NCBI RefSeq assembly: GCF_025215155.1
Contig: NZ_JALHAM010000110.1
Length of the DNA stretch: 64,000 nucleotides
From: Dryocola clanedunensis
GTDB lineage: Bacteria; Pseudomonadota; Gammaproteobacteria; Enterobacterales; Enterobacteriaceae
Strand: one strand, 5' to 3'
Under the pieces are notes generated by a model. That model made no database searches, was not told where the DNA came from, and worked only from the letters and a program-made list of their open reading frames with translations. The position numbers and the translations under genes are program-made. Of the stretch, positions 16,085-23,288 are shown one piece after another (positions within the stretch are counted from its first letter, which is position 1; the number at the start of each line of letters is the position of its first letter).

Positions 16085-17332
16085 CTACGGAACGGAGATT
16101 AGCCTCGGTGTAATAAAAACCACCAGCTCACGGCGTTGATGATCTTTCGCATCATGCCGAAACAATCCACCGATAAGGGGTATGTTGCCCAGCACGGGGA
16201 TCCGATCCTGGCTGTCTTTATTGTGCTGCTGGAAAATGCCGCCCAGGGCCAGCGTTTCGCCCTCTTTGACTGACACCACCGTTTCGATTTCCTGTTTATC
16301 GATTGCCAACGCTTCGCCATCTGCTTGCTGAATGCTTCTGCCGGGCATGTTTTGGCTAATTCGCAGTTTCAGACGAATATTGCCCTGCGGTTGAATAGTA
16401 GGCGTAACTTCCATACCTAGCACGGCTTCTTTGAATTCAATTGACGTCGCTCCGCTTTCACCGCTGGAAACCTGGTAGGGAATTTCCGTTCCCTGCTTGA
16501 TGCTCGCCGGCTGCTGGTGCGCCGCCATTAGCCTGGGGCTGGCGATAATCTCCAGCTGCTGCTGTTGCTCCAGCGCGGAGAGTTCCATCTCCAGCAACCG
16601 ACCGTCGATACGCGCAATATTAAAACCGGCTCTTGCCGTTGCGGCACCCACAGAGACATCAGCCCCCAGGGTTGTTGGCTTGTATAAGCCCGGTTCCTTT
16701 TTAGCCTCTGCCAGGCTCCATTTAACACCCAGCTCATGGAGTTTGTTCTGATTAATCGTCACGATATGCGCGGCTATCTCTACCTGCCCCATCGGCAAAT
16801 CCATCTCTTTTACCCATCCTGAAATCTCTTTCAGTACGGCTTTGCTGTCATGGACAATCAGGCGATTCGTTCGGGTATCGACAGATACGCTACCGCGAGG
16901 GCTAAGAAATTTATCCCCCATTCCTTTGAGCAAGGCTGCCAGTTCAGCAGCATCTGCATGCACTGGCGAAAAGACTTGATGAGCAAGGGGTTGTTTAAGC
17001 AAACGCTGTTTGTACTGCTCTTCCTGTAACGACCGCATCTGCTGCTGGCGCTCCCTTGACCAAATTTGCACAACGTTGCCTTCTCGCTGCTGGCTCAGCC
17101 CTGCGGATTTCAGCACCAGCGCAAACGCCTGCTGAACAGGAACATTCATCAGATGCAAAGAAACGGCCCCTTCCACGCCCGGCGCAATCAGCAGATTAAT
17201 GTTTTGATTCTCGGCCAGTGCCTGTAGAACCTGTGCGACGGGTGCTTTATCCAGCACCAGCGAAACGCCTTTATCCGCAAGGCTACTCAGCGGCCACGCT
17301 GCCAACAGAATGAACATTCGCATCCATGCCAT
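16085..17332 (-). CDS. hofQ: HofQ, secretin of the DNA-uptake/type IV pilus type
   Basis: An outer-membrane secretin of about 415 residues, homologous to ComE/PilQ, which in competent relatives forms the pore for DNA or pilus passage. It has a short signal peptide (MAWMRMFILLAAWPLSSLA), an N-terminal secretin/TonB-like short domain (VAQVLQALAENQNINLL), two N-domains and the C-terminal secretin core, including VPVLGNIPLIGGLFR and the terminal RELVVFITPRL. Two adjacent ATG codons (17335, 17332) are possible starts; the second has better spacing (6 nt) from GGAG. It is the last gene of the hofMNOPQ cluster, overlapping hofP. Confidence 0.9.
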   Translation of the reverse strand: MAWMRMFILLAAWPLSSLADKGVSLVLDKAPVAQVLQALAENQNINLLIAPGVEGAVSLHLMNVPVQQAFALVLKSAGLSQQREGNVVQIWSRERQQQMRSLQEEQYKQRLLKQPLAHQVFSPVHADAAELAALLKGMGDKFLSPRGSVSVDTRTNRLIVHDSKAVLKEISGWVKEMDLPMGQVEIAAHIVTINQNKLHELGVKWSLAEAKKEPGLYKPTTLGADVSVGAATARAGFNIARIDGRLLEMELSALEQQQQLEIIASPRLMAAHQQPASIKQGTEIPYQVSSGESGATSIEFKEAVLGMEVTPTIQPQGNIRLKLRISQNMPGRSIQQADGEALAIDKQEIETVVSVKEGETLALGGIFQQHNKDSQDRIPVLGNIPLIGGLFRHDAKDHQRRELVVFITPRLISVP

Positions 17333-17657
17333 CATTTGCTCCTTTGATATTCCATTTATAAACTGGCGATTCACACTCTGCGGGCAGAGTGACCGATAAT
17401 TGCTGCGCAGTGATGCCGTTGACCGGTACGTCTGCTTCGATGTTCATGTGGGTAGTGACGCGTCGCCAGCGCTTTTGAGGGTCCTGCATGATGGCAATAG
17501 CTCCGGTGCTGGCGCTTATCACGCCCCGAAGCCCCCACTGTTCAAGTCTGGCCGTTAACGCCTCGCACGGCGTAACCAGCGGTTGAAAAGGATTTCGAGG
17601 TAAGGCAACGGCCGCCGGGATCCCCATGAGCAAAATAAAAAAGAGATTACGAGCCAT
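17283..17657 (-). CDS. hofP: HofP, PilP-like pilus assembly protein
   Basis: A small exported protein of 124 residues at the PilP/ComD position. An N-terminal hydrophobic segment (LFFILLMGIPAAVA) looks like a signal peptide and is followed by NPFQPL, typical of PilP-like proteins. It probably bridges the inner-membrane PilNO-like complex and the secretin HofQ. Sequence conservation is low, so the call relies mostly on gene order hofM-N-O-P-Q and on the N-terminal pattern. It overlaps hofO by 11 bp and hofQ by about 50 bp. Confidence 0.8.
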   Translation of the reverse strand: MARNLFFILLMGIPAAVALPRNPFQPLVTPCEALTARLEQWGLRGVISASTGAIAIMQDPQKRWRRVTTHMNIEADVPVNGITAQQLSVTLPAECESPVYKWNIKGANDGMDANVHSVGSVAAE

Positions 17658-18120
17658 GGTTAACGTCCAGATTCAATGTCAGGTTTAACCGGTCGCCTTC
17701 CGGCTCGATGGAAAATGCTCGCAGCGTGATACCAACATAGCCGGACAGAATCACAAATATCGCCGGCAGCTTTTCCCAGGCAATCCGCACTTCCAGCGTT
17801 GCGGGCTGGTTTTCCGGCGACCACCTCTGCAAGTCCGCACCGCTTCTGGAAAGCAGGTCCGTTAGTGAAAAAGGGCGAACAACAGTACTGTTGCCGGCCT
17901 GACTTATGCGGTTCGTCGACATCGTTAGCGTCATGATCTTTTGACGTAGCTGTGTCACTTTGCTGCGGGCCTGATGATGCGCCTGCAATGTTGCAGGCAG
18001 GCGTGTCTGCCGCGGCTGGATGACAACATATTCCATCGCCGCAAAGAGCAGACCACTGGCACCCAGCAGGCTCAGGGCCTTTACCCAACCAGGCGCGGTT
18101 ATCCAGCGTTCAGCTATCAT
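17647..18120 (-). CDS. hofO: HofO, PilO-like pilus assembly protein
   Basis: A 157-residue protein with one N-terminal membrane segment (LSLLGASGLLFAAMEYVVI) and a mostly helical then alpha/beta periplasmic portion, the layout of PilO/ComC. It should pair with HofN as an inner-membrane scaffold. It is poorly conserved at the residue level, and assignment is from topology and gene order. It overlaps hofN by 11 bp and hofP by 11 bp, indicating coupled translation. Confidence 0.8.
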   Translation of the reverse strand: MIAERWITAPGWVKALSLLGASGLLFAAMEYVVIQPRQTRLPATLQAHHQARSKVTQLRQKIMTLTMSTNRISQAGNSTVVRPFSLTDLLSRSGADLQRWSPENQPATLEVRIAWEKLPAIFVILSGYVGITLRAFSIEPEGDRLNLTLNLDVNHGS

Positions 18121-18646
18121 CCCTCACCTCCGTCAGGTTTAGACTTACCGTGAACCTGAGCTTTCCGCCTGATTCGTGGCTTACCTCCCCCATTTTCACG
18201 TCTGCTACCCTGTTCAGATTCTGAAAATGCGCTTCAGCTAACTGAAGGTCTTCGGCCTTTGAGGCATTCCCTGCGACCCTCATTTTTCCATTGGTCATAG
18301 ACAAATGGGTTAGCCACACGCTGGCAGGCAGCCCAGAGGCCAGTTCAGTAAAAAACGGCTGCCAGGCTTTTACGCTACTACATCGGATATTTAGCTTTCG
18401 CTGTGCCTGTTGTACGCGCTCCAGCTCCAGCAGCGCCTGTTGCTTTCGCTGATAAGCATCCTGAATTTGCGCCAGATATTCTCCCCGCAGATGCTGTTGT
18501 TCAAGCTGCAGGAGCAGTGAACCTGTTCGGGTAAGACCCGAAAGAGAGAGACAAAGAAGGCAGCCCAATGCCAGCAGTCCCCAGAAGCGTAGGCACTTCT
18601 GCCGTGACTGCCGCCGCCACGGCAACAGATTAATAACCGCCATCAT
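18110..18646 (-). CDS. hofN: HofN, PilN-like pilus assembly protein
   Basis: A 178-residue bitopic protein. The PilN signature INLLPWR lies at its N-terminus, then a Lys/Arg patch, then a membrane segment (about FWGLLALGCLLCLSLSGL). A coiled-coil-prone Gln/Glu-rich stretch (LEQQHLRGEYLAQIQDAY) and a ferredoxin-like periplasmic domain follow. The INLLPWR motif is the one that contacts the actin-like PilM, here HofM. Two tandem ATG codons (18646 and 18643) can serve as start; the hofM stop overlaps them. Confidence 0.85.
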   Translation of the reverse strand: MMAVINLLPWRRQSRQKCLRFWGLLALGCLLCLSLSGLTRTGSLLLQLEQQHLRGEYLAQIQDAYQRKQQALLELERVQQAQRKLNIRCSSVKAWQPFFTELASGLPASVWLTHLSMTNGKMRVAGNASKAEDLQLAEAHFQNLNRVADVKMGEVSHESGGKLRFTVSLNLTEVRDDS

Positions 18647-19467
18647 CGGCTTATCCGACCAATCGCTAAAGCGATTGCGACCGTAAAGCTTCCGCCGTGT
18701 CGCGGAACTGGTGGCTGTAGTCGCGTTAACGCACGCCAGGCATCGAGAGGCTTTGCTTCCTGGGGCAGTGGCTCCGGTAGAGCACTGCTAAGCGCAATCT
18801 CCCCGGGGGTGGCGCTAAGATGCAGACAGAGATCGGCAAACGTTTCTGCTTGACTAACATCCACCCATCCCCACGCTGGCGGCTGCGCCGTTGTGGCCCA
18901 GAGCCAGTGGTCGGCTTCCCGATGCACCAAAAAACGTGGGGTCTCAGGAAGGCAGAGCTGGCTCAGCAAGGGCAGCGCACTGGCTCCCGGCGTCAGCGTT
19001 GCAGGAAACAGCCGCAATTTTCTGAAACAGTGGATAAGCCCCTCCACATCGCTGCGTCGGGCTGCCGTAACCAGAAACTCATTTGAATCCTGCGGTGGTA
19101 ATGCGTAATCCCAACTAAGCTGAGCTGGCAGCATCTGAAGCTGTCTTGCTGCGGATCCCACGAGATAAGCTTCGCGATCTGGCTCTCGCAGGCGGTTATC
19201 CGGTGCGGGGACCGGCCGTTGAAGCGTGCGCCAGGAGGGAAAAGCTACGCGTAGCTGATGACGCAGCGGCAGCTCCCGTCGCCATGGCGCCAACACTTCG
19301 ATAAGACTTTCTGATGAATATACCGCGCCATCGCGAAAGGTATTTTCGGGCACGGGCAGCTGCCACCAGCGCCGCAACTGCCAGCCTTGACGCTGCCGCT
19401 GGACGGCCACGGCGCGCAGTGTTTCCCGTTGAATTTCCAGGCCTATTTGCCAGGTACTGATAACCAT
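18643..19467 (-). CDS. hofM: HofM, PilM-like actin-fold protein
   Basis: A cytoplasmic protein of about 274 residues at the ComA/PilM position, first in hofMNOPQ. Its N-terminus WQIGLEIQ and a pattern of alternating strands and helices fit a divergent actin-like ATPase fold; no clean ATP-binding motif is visible by eye. The chosen start ATG 19467 has GGAG 9 nt upstream; an extension to 19506 is not conserved. It diverges from mrcA across 119 bp, as in E. coli. Confidence 0.83.
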   Translation of the reverse strand: MVISTWQIGLEIQRETLRAVAVQRQRQGWQLRRWWQLPVPENTFRDGAVYSSESLIEVLAPWRRELPLRHQLRVAFPSWRTLQRPVPAPDNRLREPDREAYLVGSAARQLQMLPAQLSWDYALPPQDSNEFLVTAARRSDVEGLIHCFRKLRLFPATLTPGASALPLLSQLCLPETPRFLVHREADHWLWATTAQPPAWGWVDVSQAETFADLCLHLSATPGEIALSSALPEPLPQEAKPLDAWRALTRLQPPVPRHGGSFTVAIALAIGRISR

Positions 19468-19586
19468 AATGACGATCTCCGTATCGTTTGCTTGCGAATT
19501 TGGCATATCAAAGCTACTGGCTTGCCTTTATACTACCGCGCGTTTGTTTATAAACTGCCCAGTGGAAATGTAATGGGAAATTTAAG
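19468..19586. promoter_or_regulatory. hofM-mrcA divergent promoter region
   Basis: These 119 bp must carry the start signals for leftward hofMNOPQ and rightward mrcA. I could not assign individual promoters. No CRP-S/Sxy site typical of competence genes was obvious by eye. Confidence 0.4.
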
Positions 19587-22139
19587 GTGAAGTTCGTAAA
19601 GTATTTATTAATCCTTGCAGTCTGTTGCATTCTGCTGGGAGCCGGCTCGATTTATGGTTTGTATAAATTTATTGAGCCGCAGCTACCTGACGTCGCCACG
19701 CTTAAAGACGTGCGTCTCCAGATTCCAATGCAGGTGTATAGCGCTGATGGGGAATTAATTGCCCAATACGGTGAGAAGCGTCGTATCCCGCTGACCCTCA
19801 ATCAGGTCCCCCCTGTCATGGTGAAGGCTTTTATTGCCACCGAAGACAGCCGCTTCTATGAACACCACGGTGTTGACCCGGTTGGGATCTTCCGTGCGGC
19901 AAGTATTGCGCTTTTCTCAGGCCACGCCTCCCAGGGTGCGAGTACCATTACTCAGCAGCTGGCGCGTAACTTCTTCCTGAGCCCTGAGCGCACGCTGACA
20001 CGCAAGATTAAAGAGGTCTTCCTCGCGATTCGTATTGAGCAGATGCTGAGCAAAGACGAAATTCTCGAGCTGTATCTGAATAAAATCTACCTTGGCTATC
20101 GCGCATACGGCGTGGGCGCAGCAGCACAGGTTTATTTCGGAAAACCTGTCGATCAGCTAACACTCAGTGAAATAGCGGTTATTGCCGGTTTGCCAAAGGC
20201 ACCGTCTACCTTTAACCCACTGTATTCCCTGGAGAGAGCGACTTCTCGTCGCAACGTTGTGCTCTCTCGTATGCTTAGCGAAGGCTACATTACCCAGTCC
20301 CAGTATGATGAAGCTCGCGCGCAGCCCATTGTTGCCAACTATCACGCTCCGCAAATCGCGTTCTCTGCACCTTATCTGTCCGAGCTGGTGCGTCAGGACC
20401 TGGTTGCTCGCTACGGCGATAAAGCTTATGAAGATGGCTACAAGGTTTACACCACCATTACCCGCAGGATCCAGCAGGGTGCACAGCAGGCCGTACGTAA
20501 CAACGTGATGAACTACGACATGCGCCACGGCTACCGCGGCCCGTCAAACGTGCTGTGGAAAGTCGGCGAAGGGACGTGGGATAACCAAAAAATTATCGAC
20601 TCCCTGAAAGGTCTGCCGGTTTATGGCCCGCTGTTCCCGGCAGTGGTCACTCAGGCAGCGCCTGCTGAAGCCACCGCTTTGATGGCCGATGGCACCAGCG
20701 TCGCATTGAACATGGACGGTATGCGCTGGGCACGTCCGTACCGCTCGGATACTTCGCAAGGCCCAACGCCGCGCAAAGTGACTGACGTCGTGCAGGCCGG
20801 TCAGCAAATCTGGGTTCGCAAAGTGGGTGAGTCATGGTGGCTGGGCCAGGTGCCGGATGTGAACTCCGCGCTGGTGTCGCTCAATCCTCGCGACGGGGCC
20901 GTGATGGCGCTGGTCGGTGGCTTCGACTTTAACCAGAGTAAATTTAACCGCGCAACCCAGGCGCTGCGTCAGGTCGGTTCGAACATCAAACCGTTCCTCT
21001 ACACGGCGGCAATGGATAAAGGTCTGACGCTGGCAAGTATCCTGAACGATGTGCCAATCTCCCGCTGGGATGCTGGCGCTGGCTCCGACTGGCGTCCGAA
21101 AAACTCCCCACCGCAATATGCCGGGCCAATTCGTCTTCGTCAGGGCCTGGGACAGTCGAAAAACGTGGTAATGGTGCGTGCAATGCGTGCAATGGGCGTC
21201 GACTACGCCGCTGAGTATTTGCAGCGCTTCGGGTTCCCGGCGCAGAACATTGTGCATACGGAATCGCTGGCCCTGGGATCCGCGTCGTTCACCCCGATGC
21301 AGGTGGCTCGGGGTTACTCGGTTATGGCAAACGGCGGCTTCCTGGTTGACCCATACTTCATCTCGAAGATCGTTAACGACAACGGCGATACCGTGTTCGA
21401 AGCCAAACCGAAAATTGCCTGCCCGGACTGCGATCTGCCGGTGATTTACGGTAATACGCCTAAAGCGGAAGTACTGGAAGATAAAGACGTTGAGGATGTG
21501 GCAACTTCCCAGGAAGAGCAAAATGCTGCGGTGCCAATGCCGAAGCTGGAGCAGGCCAATAACGAGCTGGTTGCCCAGACAACGGCACCAGACTATGCCC
21601 CGCACGTGATCAACACGCCGCTGTCCTTCCTTATCAAAAGTGCGCTGAATACCAATATCTACGGTGAACCGGGCTGGCAGGGTACAGGCTGGCGTGCAGC
21701 TCGCGACCTTAAACGCCGCGATATCGGTGGCAAAACCGGGACGACCAACAGCTCGAAAGATGCCTGGTTCTCCGGTTACGGTCCGGGTGTGGTGACCTCC
21801 GTCTGGATTGGTTTTGACGATCACCGCCGCGATCTGGGGCGTACCTCGGCAAGCGGTGCGATTAAAGATCAGATCTCCGGATATGAAGGCGGTGCGAAGA
21901 GTGCTCAACCCGCATGGGACGACTACATGAAGGTCGCACTGGATGGTGTACCGGAAGAGCAGCTCACGCCGCCGCCGGGTATCATCACCGTGAACATTGA
22001 CCGCAACACAGGCCAGCTGGCCAGCGGTGGCAGTAGTCGGGAAGAGTATTTCATTGAAGGTACGCAGCCAACACGCCAGGCCGTACATGAGATGGGCACC
22101 ACGATTATTGATAACGGCGAGACGCACGAGCTGTTCTGA
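19587..22139 (+). CDS. mrcA: Penicillin-binding protein 1A
   Basis: A bifunctional class A penicillin-binding protein of 850 residues, the E. coli length, that polymerises and cross-links peptidoglycan during cell elongation. It has an N-terminal membrane anchor (about residues 6-26). The glycosyltransferase domain has EDSRFYEHHGVD (Glu86) and QGASTITQQ, followed by an OB-like domain. The transpeptidase domain has the active-site Ser465 in SNIK, the SKN motif (GQSKNVV) and KTGT at 716-719. It is transcribed alone, convergent with nudE. Confidence 0.98.
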   Translation: MKFVKYLLILAVCCILLGAGSIYGLYKFIEPQLPDVATLKDVRLQIPMQVYSADGELIAQYGEKRRIPLTLNQVPPVMVKAFIATEDSRFYEHHGVDPVGIFRAASIALFSGHASQGASTITQQLARNFFLSPERTLTRKIKEVFLAIRIEQMLSKDEILELYLNKIYLGYRAYGVGAAAQVYFGKPVDQLTLSEIAVIAGLPKAPSTFNPLYSLERATSRRNVVLSRMLSEGYITQSQYDEARAQPIVANYHAPQIAFSAPYLSELVRQDLVARYGDKAYEDGYKVYTTITRRIQQGAQQAVRNNVMNYDMRHGYRGPSNVLWKVGEGTWDNQKIIDSLKGLPVYGPLFPAVVTQAAPAEATALMADGTSVALNMDGMRWARPYRSDTSQGPTPRKVTDVVQAGQQIWVRKVGESWWLGQVPDVNSALVSLNPRDGAVMALVGGFDFNQSKFNRATQALRQVGSNIKPFLYTAAMDKGLTLASILNDVPISRWDAGAGSDWRPKNSPPQYAGPIRLRQGLGQSKNVVMVRAMRAMGVDYAAEYLQRFGFPAQNIVHTESLALGSASFTPMQVARGYSVMANGGFLVDPYFISKIVNDNGDTVFEAKPKIACPDCDLPVIYGNTPKAEVLEDKDVEDVATSQEEQNAAVPMPKLEQANNELVAQTTAPDYAPHVINTPLSFLIKSALNTNIYGEPGWQGTGWRAARDLKRRDIGGKTGTTNSSKDAWFSGYGPGVVTSVWIGFDDHRRDLGRTSASGAIKDQISGYEGGAKSAQPAWDDYMKVALDGVPEEQLTPPPGIITVNIDRNTGQLASGGSSREEYFIEGTQPTRQAVHEMGTTIIDNGETHELF

Positions 22140-22142
22140 TAC

Positions 22143-22170
22143 AAGAATCCCCTCATTCGAGGGGATTCTT
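22143..22170 (+). terminator. Hairpin after mrcA, copy 1
   Basis: A 12-bp stem built on AAGAATCCCCTC/GAGGGGATTCTT with an ATTC loop starts 4 nt after the mrcA stop. The T-run is short (TTCTT), so it may be a weak terminator or a 3'-protecting hairpin. Its inner 22 nt (22146-22167) recur exactly at 22311-22332. Confidence 0.7.
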
Positions 22171-22177
22171 GATTGCT

Positions 22178-22215
22178 GACAAAGAAGGAAAAAGCGTGGT
22201 TTTTCCTTCTTTGTC
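22178..22215. repeat. Perfect 16-bp inverted repeat
   Basis: GACAAAGAAGGAAAAA (22178-22193) and its exact complement (22200-22215) flank a 6-nt loop. It lies within the hairpin array between mrcA and nudE. The purine-rich arm followed by a T-rich arm could terminate transcription from either side. Confidence 0.75.
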
Positions 22216-22225
22216 GTAAGCAGGC

Positions 22226-22247
22226 GAAAATCAATAAATTGATTTTC
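22226..22247. repeat. Perfect 10-bp inverted repeat
   Basis: GAAAATCAAT and ATTGATTTTC flank AA, forming a 22-nt near-palindrome in the mrcA-nudE array. It could be an operator-like dyad or a hairpin; nothing nearby tells which. Confidence 0.65.
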
Positions 22248-22310
22248 CTTGTTATTTATCCGGTGAGATCTTTGCGAATTTCATTCGCTTTAGGTTTGTC
22301 ATCAGTCTGA

Positions 22311-22337
22311 AATCCCCTCATTCGAGGGGATTTTTTA
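22311..22337 (+). terminator. Hairpin after mrcA, copy 2 with T-run
   Basis: The same 22-nt hairpin as copy 1 (core CCCCTCATTCGAGGGG) is here followed by TTTTTT, the standard form of a rightward rho-independent terminator. It lies about 175 nt beyond the mrcA stop, so it would end either read-through from mrcA or a small transcript that starts inside the array. Confidence 0.8.
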
Positions 22338-22398
22338 ACTTTTTAAACGTCGCATGACGCAGCACTTATTCTGGCGGCGAGAAAACTGCCCCTTTACG

Positions 22399-22959
22399 CT
22401 ACAAACGGCCCTGCTCTTTCAGCCATTCCCGCAGCAGGAAAAGGGCGCTGACGTTTCGCGCCTCGCTGAAGTCTTCTTCATCCAGCAGGTCGAGCAGTTT
22501 TGCCAGCGGCCAGCGCACCTGCGGCAACTCTTCTGGCTCATCTCCTTCCAGCGATTCCGGGTAGAGATTTTCGGCGACCACGATGTTCATTTTGCTCGAG
22601 AAGTACGAAGGTGCCATGGTGAGCTTTTTCAGGAAGGTCAGCTCGTTGGCTCCAAAGCCCACCTCTTCTTTCAGCTCACGGTTTGCCGCTTCGAACACGG
22701 TTTCACCCGGGTCAATAAGCCCTTTCGAGAAACCAAGTTCATAGGATTCAGTGCCCACCGCATATTCCCGGATCAAAATGACATGATCGTCGACGATTGG
22801 CAGTATCATCACCGCCTCGCGGGAAGAAGGCCGCATGCGCTCGTAAACCCGGCGGACACCGTTGCTGAACTCCAGGTCCACAGTCTCGACATTAAACAGA
22901 CGTGAACGCGCCACGGTTTCTACATGTAAAATAGTCGGTTTTTGTAAGGGTTTGCTCAT
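22399..22959 (-). CDS. nudE: NudE, ADP-compound Nudix hydrolase
   Basis: A Nudix hydrolase of 186 residues that cleaves ADP-ribose, NADH and diadenosine oligophosphates to AMP products. The full Nudix box GX5EX7REUXEEXGU is visible as GLIDPGETVFEAANRELKEE followed by VGFG. The start ATG at 22959 (SKPLQKPTI) matches the E. coli N-terminus; the open frame extends upstream without homology. It is convergent with mrcA and divergent from igaA. Confidence 0.97.
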   Translation of the reverse strand: MSKPLQKPTILHVETVARSRLFNVETVDLEFSNGVRRVYERMRPSSREAVMILPIVDDHVILIREYAVGTESYELGFSKGLIDPGETVFEAANRELKEEVGFGANELTFLKKLTMAPSYFSSKMNIVVAENLYPESLEGDEPEELPQVRWPLAKLLDLLDEEDFSEARNVSALFLLREWLKEQGRL

Positions 22960-23288
22960 CGTGACTGGTTTAAAGAGTGGGACAGGTGTGTCATTGTGCG
23001 GTATGCCGCACGCTTCGTGCAACGCACATTGGTTATTATTTACATTTTTGTAACTTAATCAGCGTAGTCATAGCAAGCGCATATCTGTCAAGAAGCCACA
23101 AGGAAATAGGAATTTGCCGATATTTACCTGAAACTCGCTTTGCTAACATCAAGTTACCGCAGGTTGTACCCTACAATAAGGTTTAGTCCACATTCACACC
23201 TGCCGATAACAATTCATACACCCGGAATGCTGTAAGGGGTGCATCTTGCTGCGCTTGAATAAGAACACAATGATTTGATGGGGAAGGC
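22960..23288. promoter_or_regulatory. nudE-igaA divergent intergenic region
   Basis: A 329-bp AT-rich gap holding the promoters of leftward nudE and rightward igaA. A TACAAT hexamer at about 23171-23176 is a possible -10 for igaA. The igaA ATG is preceded by GGGGAAGG. I see no coding sequence or strong repeat. Confidence 0.4.

Noticed and set aside
20832..22127. A 431-codon open frame antisense to mrcA
   Set aside because: It lies wholly inside the conserved PBP1A gene, has no ribosome site or protein-like motif, and such frames are expected opposite codon-biased genes.
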